Assembly (NCBI GenBank): GCA_905221605.1
Contig: CAJNDS010002601.1
Location: forward strand, 97,501-161,500
Reading direction: 5' to 3'
Length of the DNA: 64,000 nt
DNA from: Symbiodinium natans
Taxonomy: Eukaryota; Sar; Dinophyceae; Suessiales; Symbiodiniaceae
The notes below the pieces were generated by a model. That model saw only the letters and a list, made by a program, of their open reading frames with translations, did no database searches and was not told the DNA's origin. This document shows positions 1 through 11,438 of the stretch, piece after piece. Position 1 is the first letter of the stretch, and the number at the start of each line of letters is the position of its first letter. The position numbers were made by a program, and so were the translations under genes.

Positions 1-124
1 CAGCGCTTGGTTGTGAAACCGGGCAGTCGCATGTCTGTTCATTTCAACTCTTTCCTGTTTGTTTTGTTTGGGGGGGAGGTGTGTTAGGGGTTTCAGGGTT
101 CGGCCCTTTTCGAACGTGGTTGAG

Positions 125-3100
125 CTTTTTGTGAACTGTCAACATGGGCCGATGCTGCCCCTATGCAGAGTGAGTTCTCAGGCTTCTTCGTGGAGCTGCG
201 CTTCAAGCGCACCAAGCACAAGCCGGTGCCGCGACAGCAGCCAGCGCGGAGTCGGGGAGACAGAAGACCCAGAGCGCAATACTCACAGCTCCTCCACAGA
301 CGCAAACCAAAGCAGCCATGACCCTAAACTCCCTAAACCCGAAACCCTAAACCCTAATTAAACCCAAAACCCTAAACCCTATACTACAACCCAAGCAACC
401 CAAACTGCACAGGAGGCTGCCGCAGAGCCTTCGCGCAAGAAGGGCGCCAAGAAGCGCAAGGGCGAGAAGGAGGGCACCGGTTCAGGCGCCCGTGGCTCGA
501 CAGTCCCGACACAGGTAAAGCCCAAAGAAGCCCACAGAGAGGGTTTAGGATTTAGGATTAGGGTTTGGGGTTTATGGTTTAGGGCTTAGGGTTTAGGGTT
601 TAGGGTTAAAGATGCGCAATGGATGGGAGTAGAGCTCTTGAACCCCCAGAGCTTGGAGAGCAACTTATGTCGATGTTTGGTCCTGACCTCCTGGGGAACC
701 AGGTCTCTGGGTTTAGGGTTTAGGGTTTAGGGTTTAGGGTTTTGACCTCCCTGGGGAACCAGGTCTCTGGGTTTTGGAGTACGAAACTTTAGGGATACTT
801 GAATATTTTGGAGTACTAAACGTTCGAGATACTTGAATTCTTGTTTTTGGTTCTGGGTTTTTGTTTTAGCTACTTGTGGGTTTTGGGGTCCTCGCGCGAT
901 AAGTTGGCCCCCTTAAAACCGTTTCGGGTTTAGGGTTTAGGTTTTTTTTGCAGGGTTTAGGGTTTAGGGTTTAGGGCTACTCTGAAACATCTTCATCAAT
1001 GACCCGTTCCCCACCAACTAGTGCAGCCGGGTTTAGGGTTTAGGGCGAAAGTTGGAGCATGGTTTAAGTTTAAGGATGATTAGAGCTGGGATTACCAGTA
1101 CTATACCTTTTGTGGTATGGGGATAAGGACGTTCCAACTATGGGGACTTTTTTGGTTCTGGGCTCTCATTCTAGCTACCTCTACCTAAACGGTATATATA
1201 CTTTCTTTCCAGGGTCTTCTCCAAAGTAGGGGGGGGTTTAGGAGTTTTGCTCAATCCATGGGATTCCTCGAAACCTGAAGGTTCGTGTTCGTGCTAGACC
1301 CTCAAACCCTAAACCCTAAACCCTAAACCCTAAACCCTAAACCCTAAACCCTAAACCCTAAACCCTAAACCCCAACCCTAAAGCGTAAAGGTTGCGAGGC
1401 TGTTTGGCAGGTGGCAAGAACAGCCTAAAGATTACCAAAGGTTTAGAATGTAGGGTTTAGGGTAGACCGACGAACCCGGTTCCAGTCGTCCACTCCCTGC
1501 TATTACACCTTCGCACCTCTAGTATTCAAAACAGTCTCCCTAAACCTAAAACCCTAAAACCCTAAAACCCTAAAACCCTAAAACCCTAAAACCCTAAAAC
1601 CCTAAAACCCTAAAACCCTAAACCCTAACCCGTTCGGAGGTGCGCTTCTGGGGGCATGCACCTATCGGAAGCGTTGAGAAAAACGAGCTGCAAGGCAACA
1701 CGATTAAGGCCCAAATCTTCAGTACCCTCACGCACTGAAACCCTACACCCCTGAGGGTCTAGGATTTGGCGTTCAGGGTCCCTCCCCTCTATCATGCCAT
1801 CCTTTTTTGGGGGCTGGTTTTGCACAAGGGCCCGGGCTGCTTTCGGGTTTAATTAGGGTTCAGGATCAGAGCCTTGAACTAAACCGTACATGCCTGCGTA
1901 GTATCTACAGAGGTTTGAGGCTTCTGGCAACAGGGCTCAGAATCCTAACCCTCCGCACCACACCCACGAAGGATTTTTGGACGGAACAGGTTGAGGGTCT
2001 GGGGTTTCGGGGTTTAGGGTTTAGGGTTTCAGGGCTCAGAACCGGGCTCCAAGGGTTTTGGGGAATAGGGTTGCAACAAGATGTTGGAGGCGGAGCGCTG
2101 AGAGGGTTTCGGAGTACAACTCGAGCCCTGGCCCTGACGGTTCCACAGCGCTTGCGGATCGAAGCAACCGGCTTGAGCCAGGAGCTTTCCACTAGGCATG
2201 CTATGGCAGTCTGTGGTGTCCTCAGCCCCCCGTTGTAGTATCCTAAAGCCTTCACCCCCAAGGCCGAAATTCTCAGCTCTAAACCCTAAACCTGGAACAA
2301 AAAAAAGCGAAGAAGGGCACACATTCTTTTCCCGAAATGATTGGGAACCCAGGCTTCTTGGTTCCAGCCAGGGTGTGTGGTTTTGGGGTTGGGGCTTTAG
2401 GTGGGGCTTACGCCCTAGTTGCTCAGACGTCAGAGACAGCGCCGGGTAAGCCCTATAAGCCTTTGAACTTTTTTTGCATCATAGACCTTGGAGGCTCTTC
2501 TCGGGCTCTTAACCCTAATCCCGAAACCCTAGGCTCTTAACCCTAAACCCTAAACCCTAAACCCTAAACCCTAAGTTCTGGAGAAGCCATGCCTTGCTTT
2601 GACTTCGTCGCCCGCACTGGGGCGAGGTTGGGAACTGGGGTTTTGGGCTGTTGAGGGGTCTATGGCTCAGGGTTTAGGGTTTAAGGTTTAGGGTTTTCGG
2701 CCATTTAGGCAACGAGGCTTCGTGAGGGATGTTTTTTTGAGAGCTTGGTTGGCGGTTCTGAAAGTGTTTGGGGGCGGAGATGAGGAGGGGGATGACATGT
2801 CACACGCCGGCTCTTTCAGGTACTAAAAAGCCAACACAATCACCAAAAATCATCCTCTTCTAATTCCTATGTGGCCAGTTCTCTAAAGTCTGGTCTCTTT
2901 TCGGGGTCAGAGTACAAACTACCTAAAGTCCACTGCGTTGTGTGAGGCTTTTTGGGAGCAGGGTTTAGGGTCCAGGGTGACGGGGCATCCATTGAGTCGG
3001 CGCTAGATGAGTGCTGCTGGCCAAACCCCCTGAATCCCAAGCTGCCACAGCGCTTCAGCGACAGAAGCATATGGTCACACCTAGAGAGTCTCCTCTCCCT

Positions 3101-6100
3101 TAATTCAGGAATAGGCCTTAACTTCTTTCGGGACCTTTAAAACGATGTAAGGTATATTCCTTAATTAAAGGGTAGTGGGCTCTCGGGGCAGAGCCGTCTC
3201 ACTGCAAGACCCTCCGAACCAACCTGTTCATGAAGCCTTCACTCGGCCCTCAGCTGATTGAAGGAGCTTGAGTCTTTCGAACCCCAAAGGCTGCAACATC
3301 CTTCAAGTAGGCAAATACTTTGTGGTGCTTTAACTGCAACTTTAGATCCTTAGCCTTTTGGGGTTTGTTGGGTTTCTTAATATGGCAGCTACAAAGTTAA
3401 TTTATAGAAAAATTTAATTTCTAGCTACCCTTCTGCGTGCAGCCAAGAATACTCCCTCAATGTGCAATGGGGATGCGAGTGTGGGTTCAGGACTATTTCC
3501 TCATGAACAGATGCTGGACAGCCCAGCGGTACCCTTGCCCCTCTTTTTTGGTTCGAGGTTCCCTTATAAAGCAACCAACCCCAAAAAGGGTACCCTTAAT
3601 TTTTATACGGGGGGTTTACGAAAATCTGGGACCTAATATATAGACCCCAAATAGTAGGGCTCCCGTTTTATAAGGACCCCGATAAGGCACTCCTATTTTT
3701 GGGAACCCCCATCTAGTAAAAAAAAATGAAGTTCATTCAAGGTCCCAAAAACCCTAAACCCCCAAATGGTTCTAGGGCTACTAAGGATATTATCGGGGGG
3801 TCTCTGGTTTAGGGTTTAGGGTTTAGGGTTTAGGGTTTAGAGGCCATGCGGGGCTTAGGGTTTGTGTTGTGTTGAGGGGCAAGACATCCCCAAGCAACTC
3901 TCGCTAAACCCTAAACCCCGAACCCTAAACCCTAAACCCTATAAACCCTAAACTCCCTAAACCTGGAATCTTCAGTTTGGGCAAAGCTTCGCCCGGCAAA
4001 TGGCTGAAGAACTGCATCGCGGCGTTGAGGCTCGAGCGTTTGGGGTTTAGGGTTTAGGGTTCAGGGTTCAGGGTTTAGGGTTTAATTAGGACTTCCGAAG
4101 GTTTTTTTTGCGAATGGCTTGGGTTTTGTCATCACTGCAGACCCCATCACACGAATAGACGGGGCTAAGGGCTCAGGATTTAGGGCTTAGTGTTTAGGGC
4201 TTAGGGTTTAGGGTTTAGGGTCCCCAGCATAGCCAAGCTCGTTGCAAAAGGGTCCCCAGCAACCTTGGAATACCTCCTAAGCCTCAGGCCACCGAAGCAC
4301 CTAAAAGCCCGAAGCCCAGTACCATGCAGCCCGAAACTGATGCGTTTAGGGTTAAGGGTTTAGGGCATAGTTGGGTATCATTTTTTACATTTTTAAGGGT
4401 ACTTAAAACCCAATATGGAATATAGATTTGAGTTTTTTAATTCGGGATCCCGACCATGAACTAGAAACAGCTTCAAGTGGCTGCCTTCCGATTTCTCCGT
4501 CTTCTGCTCAATTAGGAGAATCTTCAATTTTCAATCCTTTCAAATAAAAGCCTTCCTGCATGCACCCCTGGGTTTAGGGTTTAGGGTTTAGGGTTTCAGC
4601 AGCACCCAAGAACTCTTGCCTTCAGCTGGGAAAAGACCCAGGCTGTTCAGTGGATAGCTCGGACCAAAACTGAGAGCCCGGAAATTCGCCCTCCATCCTT
4701 ACTCCCAAACCCTGAAGCAACCGAGACAACCCAGACCTGCAATGTCAGGTGTGTTGGGCAGCTAGTTTCTACAACAACGGAACACCTAAACGAGCAACCC
4801 TTTTGTCATGGGATGCTCTACTACCCACTTTTGACTACCCTTGCTCTCACCCAAAATATGGCCCAAAGAACCCTTAATGAAGCTTCATAAGGGCCTTGTT
4901 CTGTAGCGTGCTAGGGAGGGGTGGAGGTGGAGGGAGGGGTGACGGAGTAGTCAGAAATTTCAAGTTTAAATCCCTAAGCACCCTAAACCCTAAACCCTAA
5001 ACCCGAATCCCTTAACCCTAAACCCTAAACCCTAAACCCTAAACCCTAAACCGTCTTCCACTCCCAGGCTGCCGTGGACCCTGGAGTGCTTTCACCTCCA
5101 GGGTCGCAGCATGATGCCGCAGAGCCGACGAGCTTGCCCATGCTGAGGGTTTAGGGTTTAGGGTTTAGGGTTTAGGGTTTAGGGTTTAGGGCTAGGGTTT
5201 AGAGCTTAGGGACCCCCACTCCGCTCAAATAACACACACCACAAGTGCCCCGAATGTTCTAAAGCTATATACCGCTAAGGTCCATCTTGTCGCATGTTGC
5301 GCATCGTAGGGTTCTTATCGGCTCAACATGGTCAGCTCTCTACATTATGGTACTTTCTTGGGTACCCAAAATAAGAGGGGCCGCCTTATAATAAGGACCC
5401 AAAAAAACCATCTTTTTCGAGAAATGACCATATGGCTCAACCAACTTATTTGTCGCTTCGAGCCAGTCGTCGCTCGTCAGACGAGAGCTGAAAGGTCACT
5501 TGATGTTAACTTGAAGTGGCTCCAGAGCTCCCCCCCTTCATTGCGTGCCAAGACCAGGAGGTGACTGAACTTGGGATGTTCCCCCTTTTCTTAACAGTCC
5601 TTAATAGGGACTAGAATAAGGGGTACTAGAATCCCTATTAAGGACTGTTAGTATAAGGGGGAACACCCTCATTGCGCGTCACGACCAGGAGGTGGCTGTC
5701 CATCCCAACCATCAAAGCTCCGACGTAATATAGGGGTCGGAATAATTGCTAATACTGTTCCCTTCGGGTTCCTTTATACTTAGACTATAATAACCCCGAA
5801 AACCCTATTCGAATTAATGCAGGCCCCTATATTTGTTTCCGGACACCAAATGTCGCTTCCAGGGTGAAGCCCCTGACGGCACCCAGCTCATTGAGCGTGG
5901 ATCACATGGCATGAACTTCATGTCTTAAACACCTTTAACGGGGGCCCATGTCTATGAGGTCCCTTGCGATGTGTTTCTTCCTTGTGTGTGGGTGGGGCGG
6001 TTATAGCAGCAAGAAGTCCAGTTGCAAAAGGGGAAGGGGGCTAGACATAGCGATTCGTAGGATTCTCCAAGCCACGACCCTGAACGCCTGAAAGCACGAA

Positions 6101-7976
6101 ATCTTTTTGGGGTTTAGGGTTTAGGGTTTAGGGTTTAGGGTTTCAAGCACAGGTTCTGCCCGGTTTATAGAGTTCGTTCCTGAGGCCATTGAAGAGCACC
6201 CCCCCCCTCCACTTGCCACATGGTACCCTAAACCCTAAACCCTAAACCCTAAACCCTAAACCCTAAACCCTAAACCCTTCATCCGCAGACCTGGCACTCT
6301 GGGTTGCAGGCTTCGCTTCCCCCGTTTCATATGACCTGTCATCAAAAAGCCTTTTTAGCCCAAACACCCTCAACCCCAAGCCCTCAACCCCGAACCCTAA
6401 ACCCTAAACCTCAAACCCTAAACCCTAAACCCCAAACCCTAAACCCAAAACCCTAAACCCGAACCGAAGCCCAACAGAGAATCCCAGACTCCTGACGTGG
6501 CAGGACCTTGCGGGGAGGCCCTGGGCTTTGTGAGCCTCGGCTGCTCTTCCGACCTCCAGACTCCTCCTAGGGTTTAGGGTTTAGGGTTTAGGGTTTAGGG
6601 TTTAGGGTTTAGGGTTTAGGGTTTAGGGTTGTGCTTTGGGAGAGTTCCCTTCTTTCAGCTTAGAGAGACGGAGCAAAAAAAAACACTTCTATCTAGGGTA
6701 TAAAGTTGAGGGAGTTTAGGGTCATGCATACATATGGGTAGTGTTCTAAATTAGGGTCCCTTGTGGGGTGCTCATTCTAAGGTGTCAGGACCCCCAAAAA
6801 GGGACCTCAACTTAGAGAACTACCAATACGTACAGCCAACATGAGGTTTAGGGTTTAGGGTTTAGGTTTTAGGGTTTAGGGTTTAGGGTTTAGGGTTTAG
6901 GGTTTAGGGTCAACTTTCGGAGGAGAGCGACCTCATCGTGGGGTTGCGACCTGGGAAGTCCGCGCAACCCTCGGATTTGTTCAAAGGGTTGTTTGGGGGA
7001 GCTCTTGAGCCTTCAACTCGTTGAGGTTTAGGGTTTATAGGGTTTAGGGTTTAGGGTTTAGGGTGTACAGGGTTTATAGGGTTTATAGGGTCTAGGGTTT
7101 AGGGTTTAGGGTTCAGGGTTTATGTATATCAAGCTTATAGGAGCTTAGAGTTCCCTCCGGTGTGCAGGTTGAGGGTTTCTGCGGGGGTGCGTGGGAGGAG
7201 TTTTTTCCGAAGAAGCACCGCTAAGGCCGTTATATCAGCTACTTTGCCCCCACTAAACCCTAAACCCTAAACCCTAAACCCTAAACCCTAAACCCTAAAC
7301 CCTAAACCCTAAACCTAAACCCTAAACCCTAAACCCCAAGATTCAGGGGCCCTCGCTTGCGGCACTTCCTGCACCGTGAGAGTGCCCTTGGAGTACCCTT
7401 TAGGGCCCGGGACAGAGTGCAGATTGCCCCTGGAGTGGGGGTTTGGGGTTTGGGGTTTGTTTGGGGTTTAGGGTTCGGGGTTTCGGGTTTAGGGTTTAGG
7501 GTTTAGGGTTTAGGAGGTTTCGTGACGGAGTTGCAGGAGGGCACATCATCTGCATAATCAGGGGACTGACAGCGAATACGTTCCCAAAGTGAGGGGGGAA
7601 AGGGGGTCGCCCCCTAGAAAGAAAGCAAAGGTGTGAGAATAGGAGATGGTAGCAGAGCTTCCACTTAAAAATGCCTCGGCGAGACTCATCACCTAAACCC
7701 TAAACCCTAAACCCTAAACCCTAAACCCTAAACCCTAAACCCTAAACCCTAAACCCTAAACCCTAAACCCTAAACCCTAAACCCTAAACCCTAAACTCCT
7801 AAACCCTAAACCCTAAACCCACAAAACAACCAAGATTCGCCGGGTGCAAGGTCCACCTCATACCGCAGACTGGCGACATCGTGCTGCTGGTGGACGAAAG
7901 CGGCCGCATGGCGCCGCCCCGAGCATTCCGAGGGCTCGTGGAGGAAGTTGAGGGTCGGGGTAGCTGGAGGTTTTGA
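125..7976 (+). CDS. Multi-exon gene of unknown function with telomere-repeat introns (5' end probably outside window)
   Basis: I do not recognise the protein. Exon-like segments with AG before and GT after can be joined in one frame: 125-225, 413-514, 661-702, 975-1030, 1384-1440, 1461-1533, 1640-1721, 2033-2234, 2576-2626, 3192-3225, 3976-4037, 4219-4343, 4600-4649, 5068-5148, 5863-5896, 6289-6323, 6488-6571, 6908-7019, 7347-7440 and 7835-7976, ending in TGA (about 538 codons). The best exons are 413-514 (Lys-rich, KKGAKKRKGEKEG), 4219-4343 (IAKLVAKGSPATLEYLLSL), 6908-7019 (SEESDLIVGLRPGKSAQ) and 7835-7976 (TGDIVLLVDESGRM). The stretches between them are mostly CCCTAAA arrays before acceptors and GTTTAGGG arrays at donors. 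Sites were chosen knowing the phase, so the whole chain is less certain than single exons. A micro-exon at 1044-1061 also fits the phase. The weakest calls are 661-702 and 2033-2234. The last exon could instead splice onward near 7943-7960. Confidence 0.55.
1303..1372 (+). repeat. CCCTAAA telomere-type array, intronic
   Basis: Perfect heptamers ending about 10 bases before the acceptor of the exon at 1384. The CTAA in each unit resembles a branch-site core, but that role is inference. Confidence 0.9.
1537..1628 (+). repeat. CCCTAAAA octamer variant array
   Basis: The unit is eight bases, with one extra A compared with the heptamer used elsewhere in the window. It lies directly before the exon at 1640. 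A clean variant array suggests local amplification rather than capture of telomere ends. Confidence 0.85.
5572..5668. mobile_element. Short inverted-repeat element (GGGATGTTCCCCC family), copy 1
   Basis: The ends are TTGGGATGTTCCCCCTT and its near-complement AAGGGGGAACACCC. Inner arms TTAACAGTCCTTAATAGGG and CCCTATTAAGGACTGTTAG make almost the whole element a hairpin. Both flanks carry a similar stretch of about 30 bases (CATTGCG..GACCAGGAGGTG-CTG). There is no coding capacity, so it would be a non-autonomous element. Confidence 0.75.
7252..7334 (+). repeat. CCCTAAA telomere-type array, intronic
   Basis: Tandem heptamers immediately upstream of the acceptor of the exon at 7347 in the first multi-exon gene. 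Confidence 0.9.
7692..7820 (+). repeat. CCCTAAA telomere-type array, intronic
   Basis: About 18 heptamers just upstream of the last proposed exon (7835) of the first multi-exon gene. Confidence 0.92.
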
Positions 7977-8300
7977 GGTCTCCAGAGAGAGATCCCCTTC
8001 CGAGGGCCGGTAATCTTGTTATAAATTAGTGCTCTTACGGTTATTCTTCCCATGATGACCAATTTTCTTGTAGTATCTTTTGTCTTTATTACACTTTTTG
8101 TGTTACTAAATGATTCTACTATCGTGTGATGCCAATGTTCTGTTGTTCTGAAGTGTTTTGTTGTTGTTTTGTTTTTCGAATTCTCGTACTGTTGCATATT
8201 ATTCTGAAAGTTTAGGTGTTGCCAACGTCGTCCGCGCACTGACTCCACTAGCTATACTAGTGGCTGATCTTCATATGCTGCGGCCAGCTATTCACATGCA
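7977..8300 (+). other. T-rich region after the stop codon, possible 3' UTR
   Basis: The 300 bases after the proposed TGA at 7974-7976 are much richer in T than the rest of the locus, contain no telomere-type repeats and have no convincing plus-strand frame. A 3' UTR is a reasonable guess. An open minus-strand frame crosses it but is low complexity (Asn/Lys/Thr) and not convincing. Confidence 0.35.
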
Positions 8301-8301
8301 A

Positions 8302-8400
8302 TGGGATGTTCCCCCTAATACTAGCGGTCCTTGAGGGGGATTATATTAGGGGCACGATAATCCCTATTAAGGATTGTTAGTATAAGGGGGAACATCCCAA
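8302..8400. mobile_element. Short inverted-repeat element (GGGATGTTCCCCC family), copy 2
   Basis: It begins TGGGATGTTCCCCCTAAT and ends GTATAAGGGGGAACATCCCA. The interior contains ATCCCTATTAAGGATTGTTAG, shared with the copies at 5572 and 48532. Confidence 0.78.
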
Positions 8401-8639
8401 CCATAAACCCTAAACCCTAAACCCCAAAAAAACAATCCTAAACCTTAAACCCTAAACCCTGGCGGGTCCACAACAGACCCGCGCAAAACTGTGGTCCCAC
8501 CAGCAAACCTGAGATGCAGGACTTAGGTCACCGCCTTTAGTGTTGAGAAATGACGCCTTTCTGCTCCCAGTGCCCAGTGCGCCTAAAAGCAAAACCTTCC
8601 AGCCATTTCTGCCCAGAAGAAGGTTTAACCTTCTCGGAA

Positions 8640-8925
8640 CGGATTAGACGATGCAAACCAGGGACGTCATCATGCTTGGGCCATGGATGCTCTCTTCTCA
8701 TCAGAGCAGAATAGACCATGGACGTCATCATGCTTGGACCCTGGATGCTCTCTTCCCAGAACGGAGTAGACCATGGACGTCATCATGGTTGGGCCATGGC
8801 AGTGCGAAAACATGTAGACCATGGACGTCATCATGCTTGGGCCATGGATACTCTCTTCCTAGAACGGATTAGACTATGGACGTCATCATGGTTGGGCCAT
8901 GGATGCTCTCTTCTAACTATGGTGA
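8640..8925 (+). repeat. Minisatellite, about 5 units of 48-68 bases
   Basis: Each unit carries the core GACGTCATCATGCTTGGGCC (G for C in two units) followed by ATGG and usually ATGCTCTCTTC. Unit starts are near 8645, 8713, 8768, 8816 and 8871. The frame stays open because units differ by indels, but nothing suggests a real protein. Confidence 0.85.
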
Positions 8926-9522
8926 AGCAAACGTGTTATTTAGACCCAGGGTTTGGCAGAAGCGGATGCAAGCAAGCAAGACAGGGCTTAGTTTAGGACA
9001 CGTCGAAAGTGCGAAGTAGTGCAAAAAAACCACAAATTCCAGTGCAGTCTACGGATGCCAAAAAAATTGCAGGATGATTTTGGATAAAAACTGCGGGGAT
9101 GAGGTGATGGGCGAAACCCAGGAAACATCGGTATTTGCAGGGGATTCTGAGGGCAACAGAGCTAAACTGCCGAAAACGAGTGGGTCTGTTATGGCCCCGC
9201 CTAGCCCTAAACCCTAAGACAGTTGCAGAACTGTTGCAGAGAACGGGAACCCGGCGCGGATACGGGACTCAAGGATCGGTAGATTTTTGCCACGCTACCG
9301 GCATAGAAGGCAGTTTCGGGTTTAGGGTTTGGGGTTTAGGGTTTAGGGTTGCAATTGTAAGCATGGCTTCAGAGAGGTTGCATGTCTATCATTCACTACA
9401 AACTAGTGACCTAGTGGGGCTGGAACTGTTCCGTAAGATCGTTTTGCGTTACACTAGAGATGCTGTTTTGCTTTTTGGCAGTACGTTGTTCTCCTTAGCG
9501 GGCTCATTCCCAGCAAAGCATC
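8926..9522 (+). other. 5' flank of GTPase copy 1 with a remnant of the partner gene
   Basis: There is no clear gene. A short TTTAGGG tract lies at 9318-9350. At 9362-9375 GCATGGCTTCAGAG matches the last exon of the unknown partner gene found upstream of copies 3-6, and TGTTCCGTAAGAT at 9428 matches the sequence just before those GTPase copies. So copy 1 probably derives from the same two-gene module with the partner mostly lost. CTCCTTAG at 9491-9498 is a possible trans-splice acceptor. Confidence 0.45.
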
Positions 9523-10431
9523 ATGGGATTGGGACATGGCAAGTCATCGTCAGACGCGTCCATATGTGCTGGTGCTCGAAGGCGTATTTCGCACATAGTT
9601 TCTGCGGGGGCACGTGGAAAGCCAGCAGATCAAATGCTCCCAGTGCGGATCCTGACCCCGGCTGGCGAGGTGGCTCTCGAGCAACAGCTGCTCGGAAGCC
9701 GAACGGTGCGGTCTGTGCTGCAGACCCTTTCCGGAGGAAGGAGCAGCAGACTCACGTTGCTGCACGGCACGCAGGTGGTCGACCAGAGCACGAGGCTATC
9801 AGAACTGAACCTAACTGAGGAGGATTCCTTGTGCCTTGTCCGAAACCCACCTGGACGCTACACTCCATGGTCTGAGGATGGGAACACGGACATGCAACCC
9901 CATTTGGTCAAGTGTCTTCTCATTGGTGGTGGAGCGGCCGGCAAGACTTCCTGGATGCGAGCGTTCAGCCGTGAAAGCTTTGCGGAGAGCTACAGCCCAA
10001 CAATTGGCGCGGAATTCAAGGTTTTGCGCCTGCAGACAGGGGATGGAACCAAGGTCAAGATACAACTCTGGGACACCGGCGGACAGCCACGTTTATGTTA
10101 CAAGGCAGTCACGAGAGCATTTTGCAGGGGAGCTGCCGGACTGATGCTGTTCTTCTCGATGCGCAGTCGGGAGACCCTGAACGAGGTCTTGCGAATGTTT
10201 GAAGAAACAGCCGAAGCAATTGAGGCCGAGTGTTGCCGACGCGTCTGCTTGGTGGCCACGCATTCAGACGTTGCGGATCCAGAGGTGACTGAAGAGGAGG
10301 CCGAGCAGCTTGCAAGGCAGAAAGGCTGGCCTTTCTTTGCGGTATCGAACAAAACCTCAGTTGGCATTGATGAGCCTCTCTTCGCGTGGCTGGACCTGTT
10401 CCTTGACGATGTGGCCGCACAAGCAACCTGA
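9523..10431 (+). CDS. Ubiquitin-like/Rab-like GTPase fusion, copy 1 (302 aa)
   Basis: The protein has an MGLGHGKSS start, a ubiquitin-like beta-grasp segment from about residue 38 (MLPVRILTPAG to LCLVRNPPG), then a Ras/Rab-type G domain. Visible motifs are P-loop GGGAAGKT (G1), PTIGAEF containing the effector threonine (G2), WDTGGQ (G3), THSD where NKxD is normal (G4) and SNK (G5). Gly2 with a small residue at position 6 fits the N-myristoylation pattern, and the C-terminus (DDVAAQAT) has no prenylation cysteine. A membrane-anchored GTP switch is likely; its pathway is unknown. The family ATG sits 25 bases after CTCCTTAG, a plausible trans-splice acceptor. The switch II glutamine is kept, so this copy may be active. 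Confidence 0.85.
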   Translation: MGLGHGKSSSDASICAGARRRISHIVSAGARGKPADQMLPVRILTPAGEVALEQQLLGSRTVRSVLQTLSGGRSSRLTLLHGTQVVDQSTRLSELNLTEEDSLCLVRNPPGRYTPWSEDGNTDMQPHLVKCLLIGGGAAGKTSWMRAFSRESFAESYSPTIGAEFKVLRLQTGDGTKVKIQLWDTGGQPRLCYKAVTRAFCRGAAGLMLFFSMRSRETLNEVLRMFEETAEAIEAECCRRVCLVATHSDVADPEVTEEEAEQLARQKGWPFFAVSNKTSVGIDEPLFAWLDLFLDDVAAQAT

Positions 10432-11377
10432 GTTCTGCATAAGACCATGCAAACTCAACTTCAAGTCGGCAGGGGTCTGAGCCTGCCGGCAGGCCCTTGC
10501 ACAGCCGGCGCGACTGGTGCTGTTGATTTTCGGCGGAGGTTTGCGCAACAGAGTCACGGATACACAATAGTCAATAGTCATGATGGTCACGACACGCATA
10601 GTACTCATGGGCTAGATGCTGCAGATGTAAGTCCAGGGTCTCTATACTGTTGTGGGCGCATGACATCTCAAAATTGCCACTGCAGTGCCGATCGCAGAAG
10701 AAAGGCTTCTGGCTGGCCTTTATAAACTTAAACACACACACACAAAGCACCAAGACCCCAAGCAACCCCAAACCCTGTATCGAGTTCTGGGTGCAAGCTG
10801 TGTTAGGGTATGAAGGGTACCGTACTATGTGTGTGACCCAAAAGACACCCTAATTGAGAGAGCTACCCAAGCATCAAGATTTTCGCAGGGGACCCGGTGC
10901 CCTGCTGCATGTGTGATGGCCAAAGCCCTAGCAGCATCCGGATCCGCACTGTGTACGTCGAACCCTGCACCCTGAACCCTTGATGGTTGGAATCATGGGC
11001 CATGAGTATTCCCTTGTTTATACGGATCCGAAGTTTCAGAGTTACAGAACAAGGGACCCGAATTACGGGCCCATACCTGGAGCCCTAGGGACATGCGGGA
11101 CTGGACTTTGAGCTTTGGCGCGCTTCGGGAAGCGCTAGTCCCAAATCCGAAGTCCTATCTAGTGGGCTCTATAAGCTTTCACAGTGAAGCCTGAACCCGT
11201 TTCTTGAGGGAGGTGTTACTGTAGCAGGGTCAAAAGCTGCTTCGGGCCGGGTCTGTAGATTCAAAGGTAGATCTTCTCAGTGTTCCGACATCGCATTTTG
11301 GGCTCAGCGTTGGCTGAGTTGCTGGCTGTTAGCTAGGCAGCTTTCCTTGTCCTGTCAGCTTTTGTTCACGATAACTT

Positions 11378-11379
<2 letters not shown>
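10432..11379 (+). other. Spacer between GTPase copies 1 and 2
   Basis: The first 150 bases are 3' flank shared with other copies (CAAGTCGGCAGGGGTCTGAGC). From about 11190 the sequence matches the region before copy 8 (from 44770), including GTTAGCTAGGCA, which indicates an old segmental duplication. I see no gene in 10860-11190. Confidence 0.5.
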
Positions 11380-11413
<34 letters not shown>

Positions 11414-11438
11414 CTCACTCTCTTTCTCTGTCTATCAG
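11380..11438 (+). promoter_or_regulatory. (CT)n tract and AG: probable spliced-leader acceptor for copy 2
   Basis: A long TCTC tract ends in CTATCAG 43 bases before the ATG at 11482. Dinoflagellate mRNAs receive a spliced leader by trans-splicing at pyrimidine-tract/AG sites. Copy 8 has the same CTATCAG at 45011-45017. Confidence 0.5.

Noticed and set aside
7835-7976. Reading TGDIVLLVDESGRM as a retroelement integrase C-terminal domain
   Set aside because: There is a loose resemblance to GDVVL-type segments of BEL/Pao elements, but no integrase or RT motif nearby and the exon joins in phase to upstream host-like exons.
7799-8248. Minus-strand frame of 149 codons
   Set aside because: Starts in low-complexity Asn/Lys/Thr sequence opposite the proposed last exon and 3' UTR; the plus-strand exon reads better and is in phase with upstream exons.
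8640-8925. CRISPR-like array
   Set aside because: Units are degenerate, of uneven length, without a constant repeat/unique spacer pattern, and the genome is eukaryotic.
9135-9818. 227-codon frame overlapping the start of GTPase copy 1
   Set aside because: In a different frame from the conserved GTPase and not conserved upstream of other copies.
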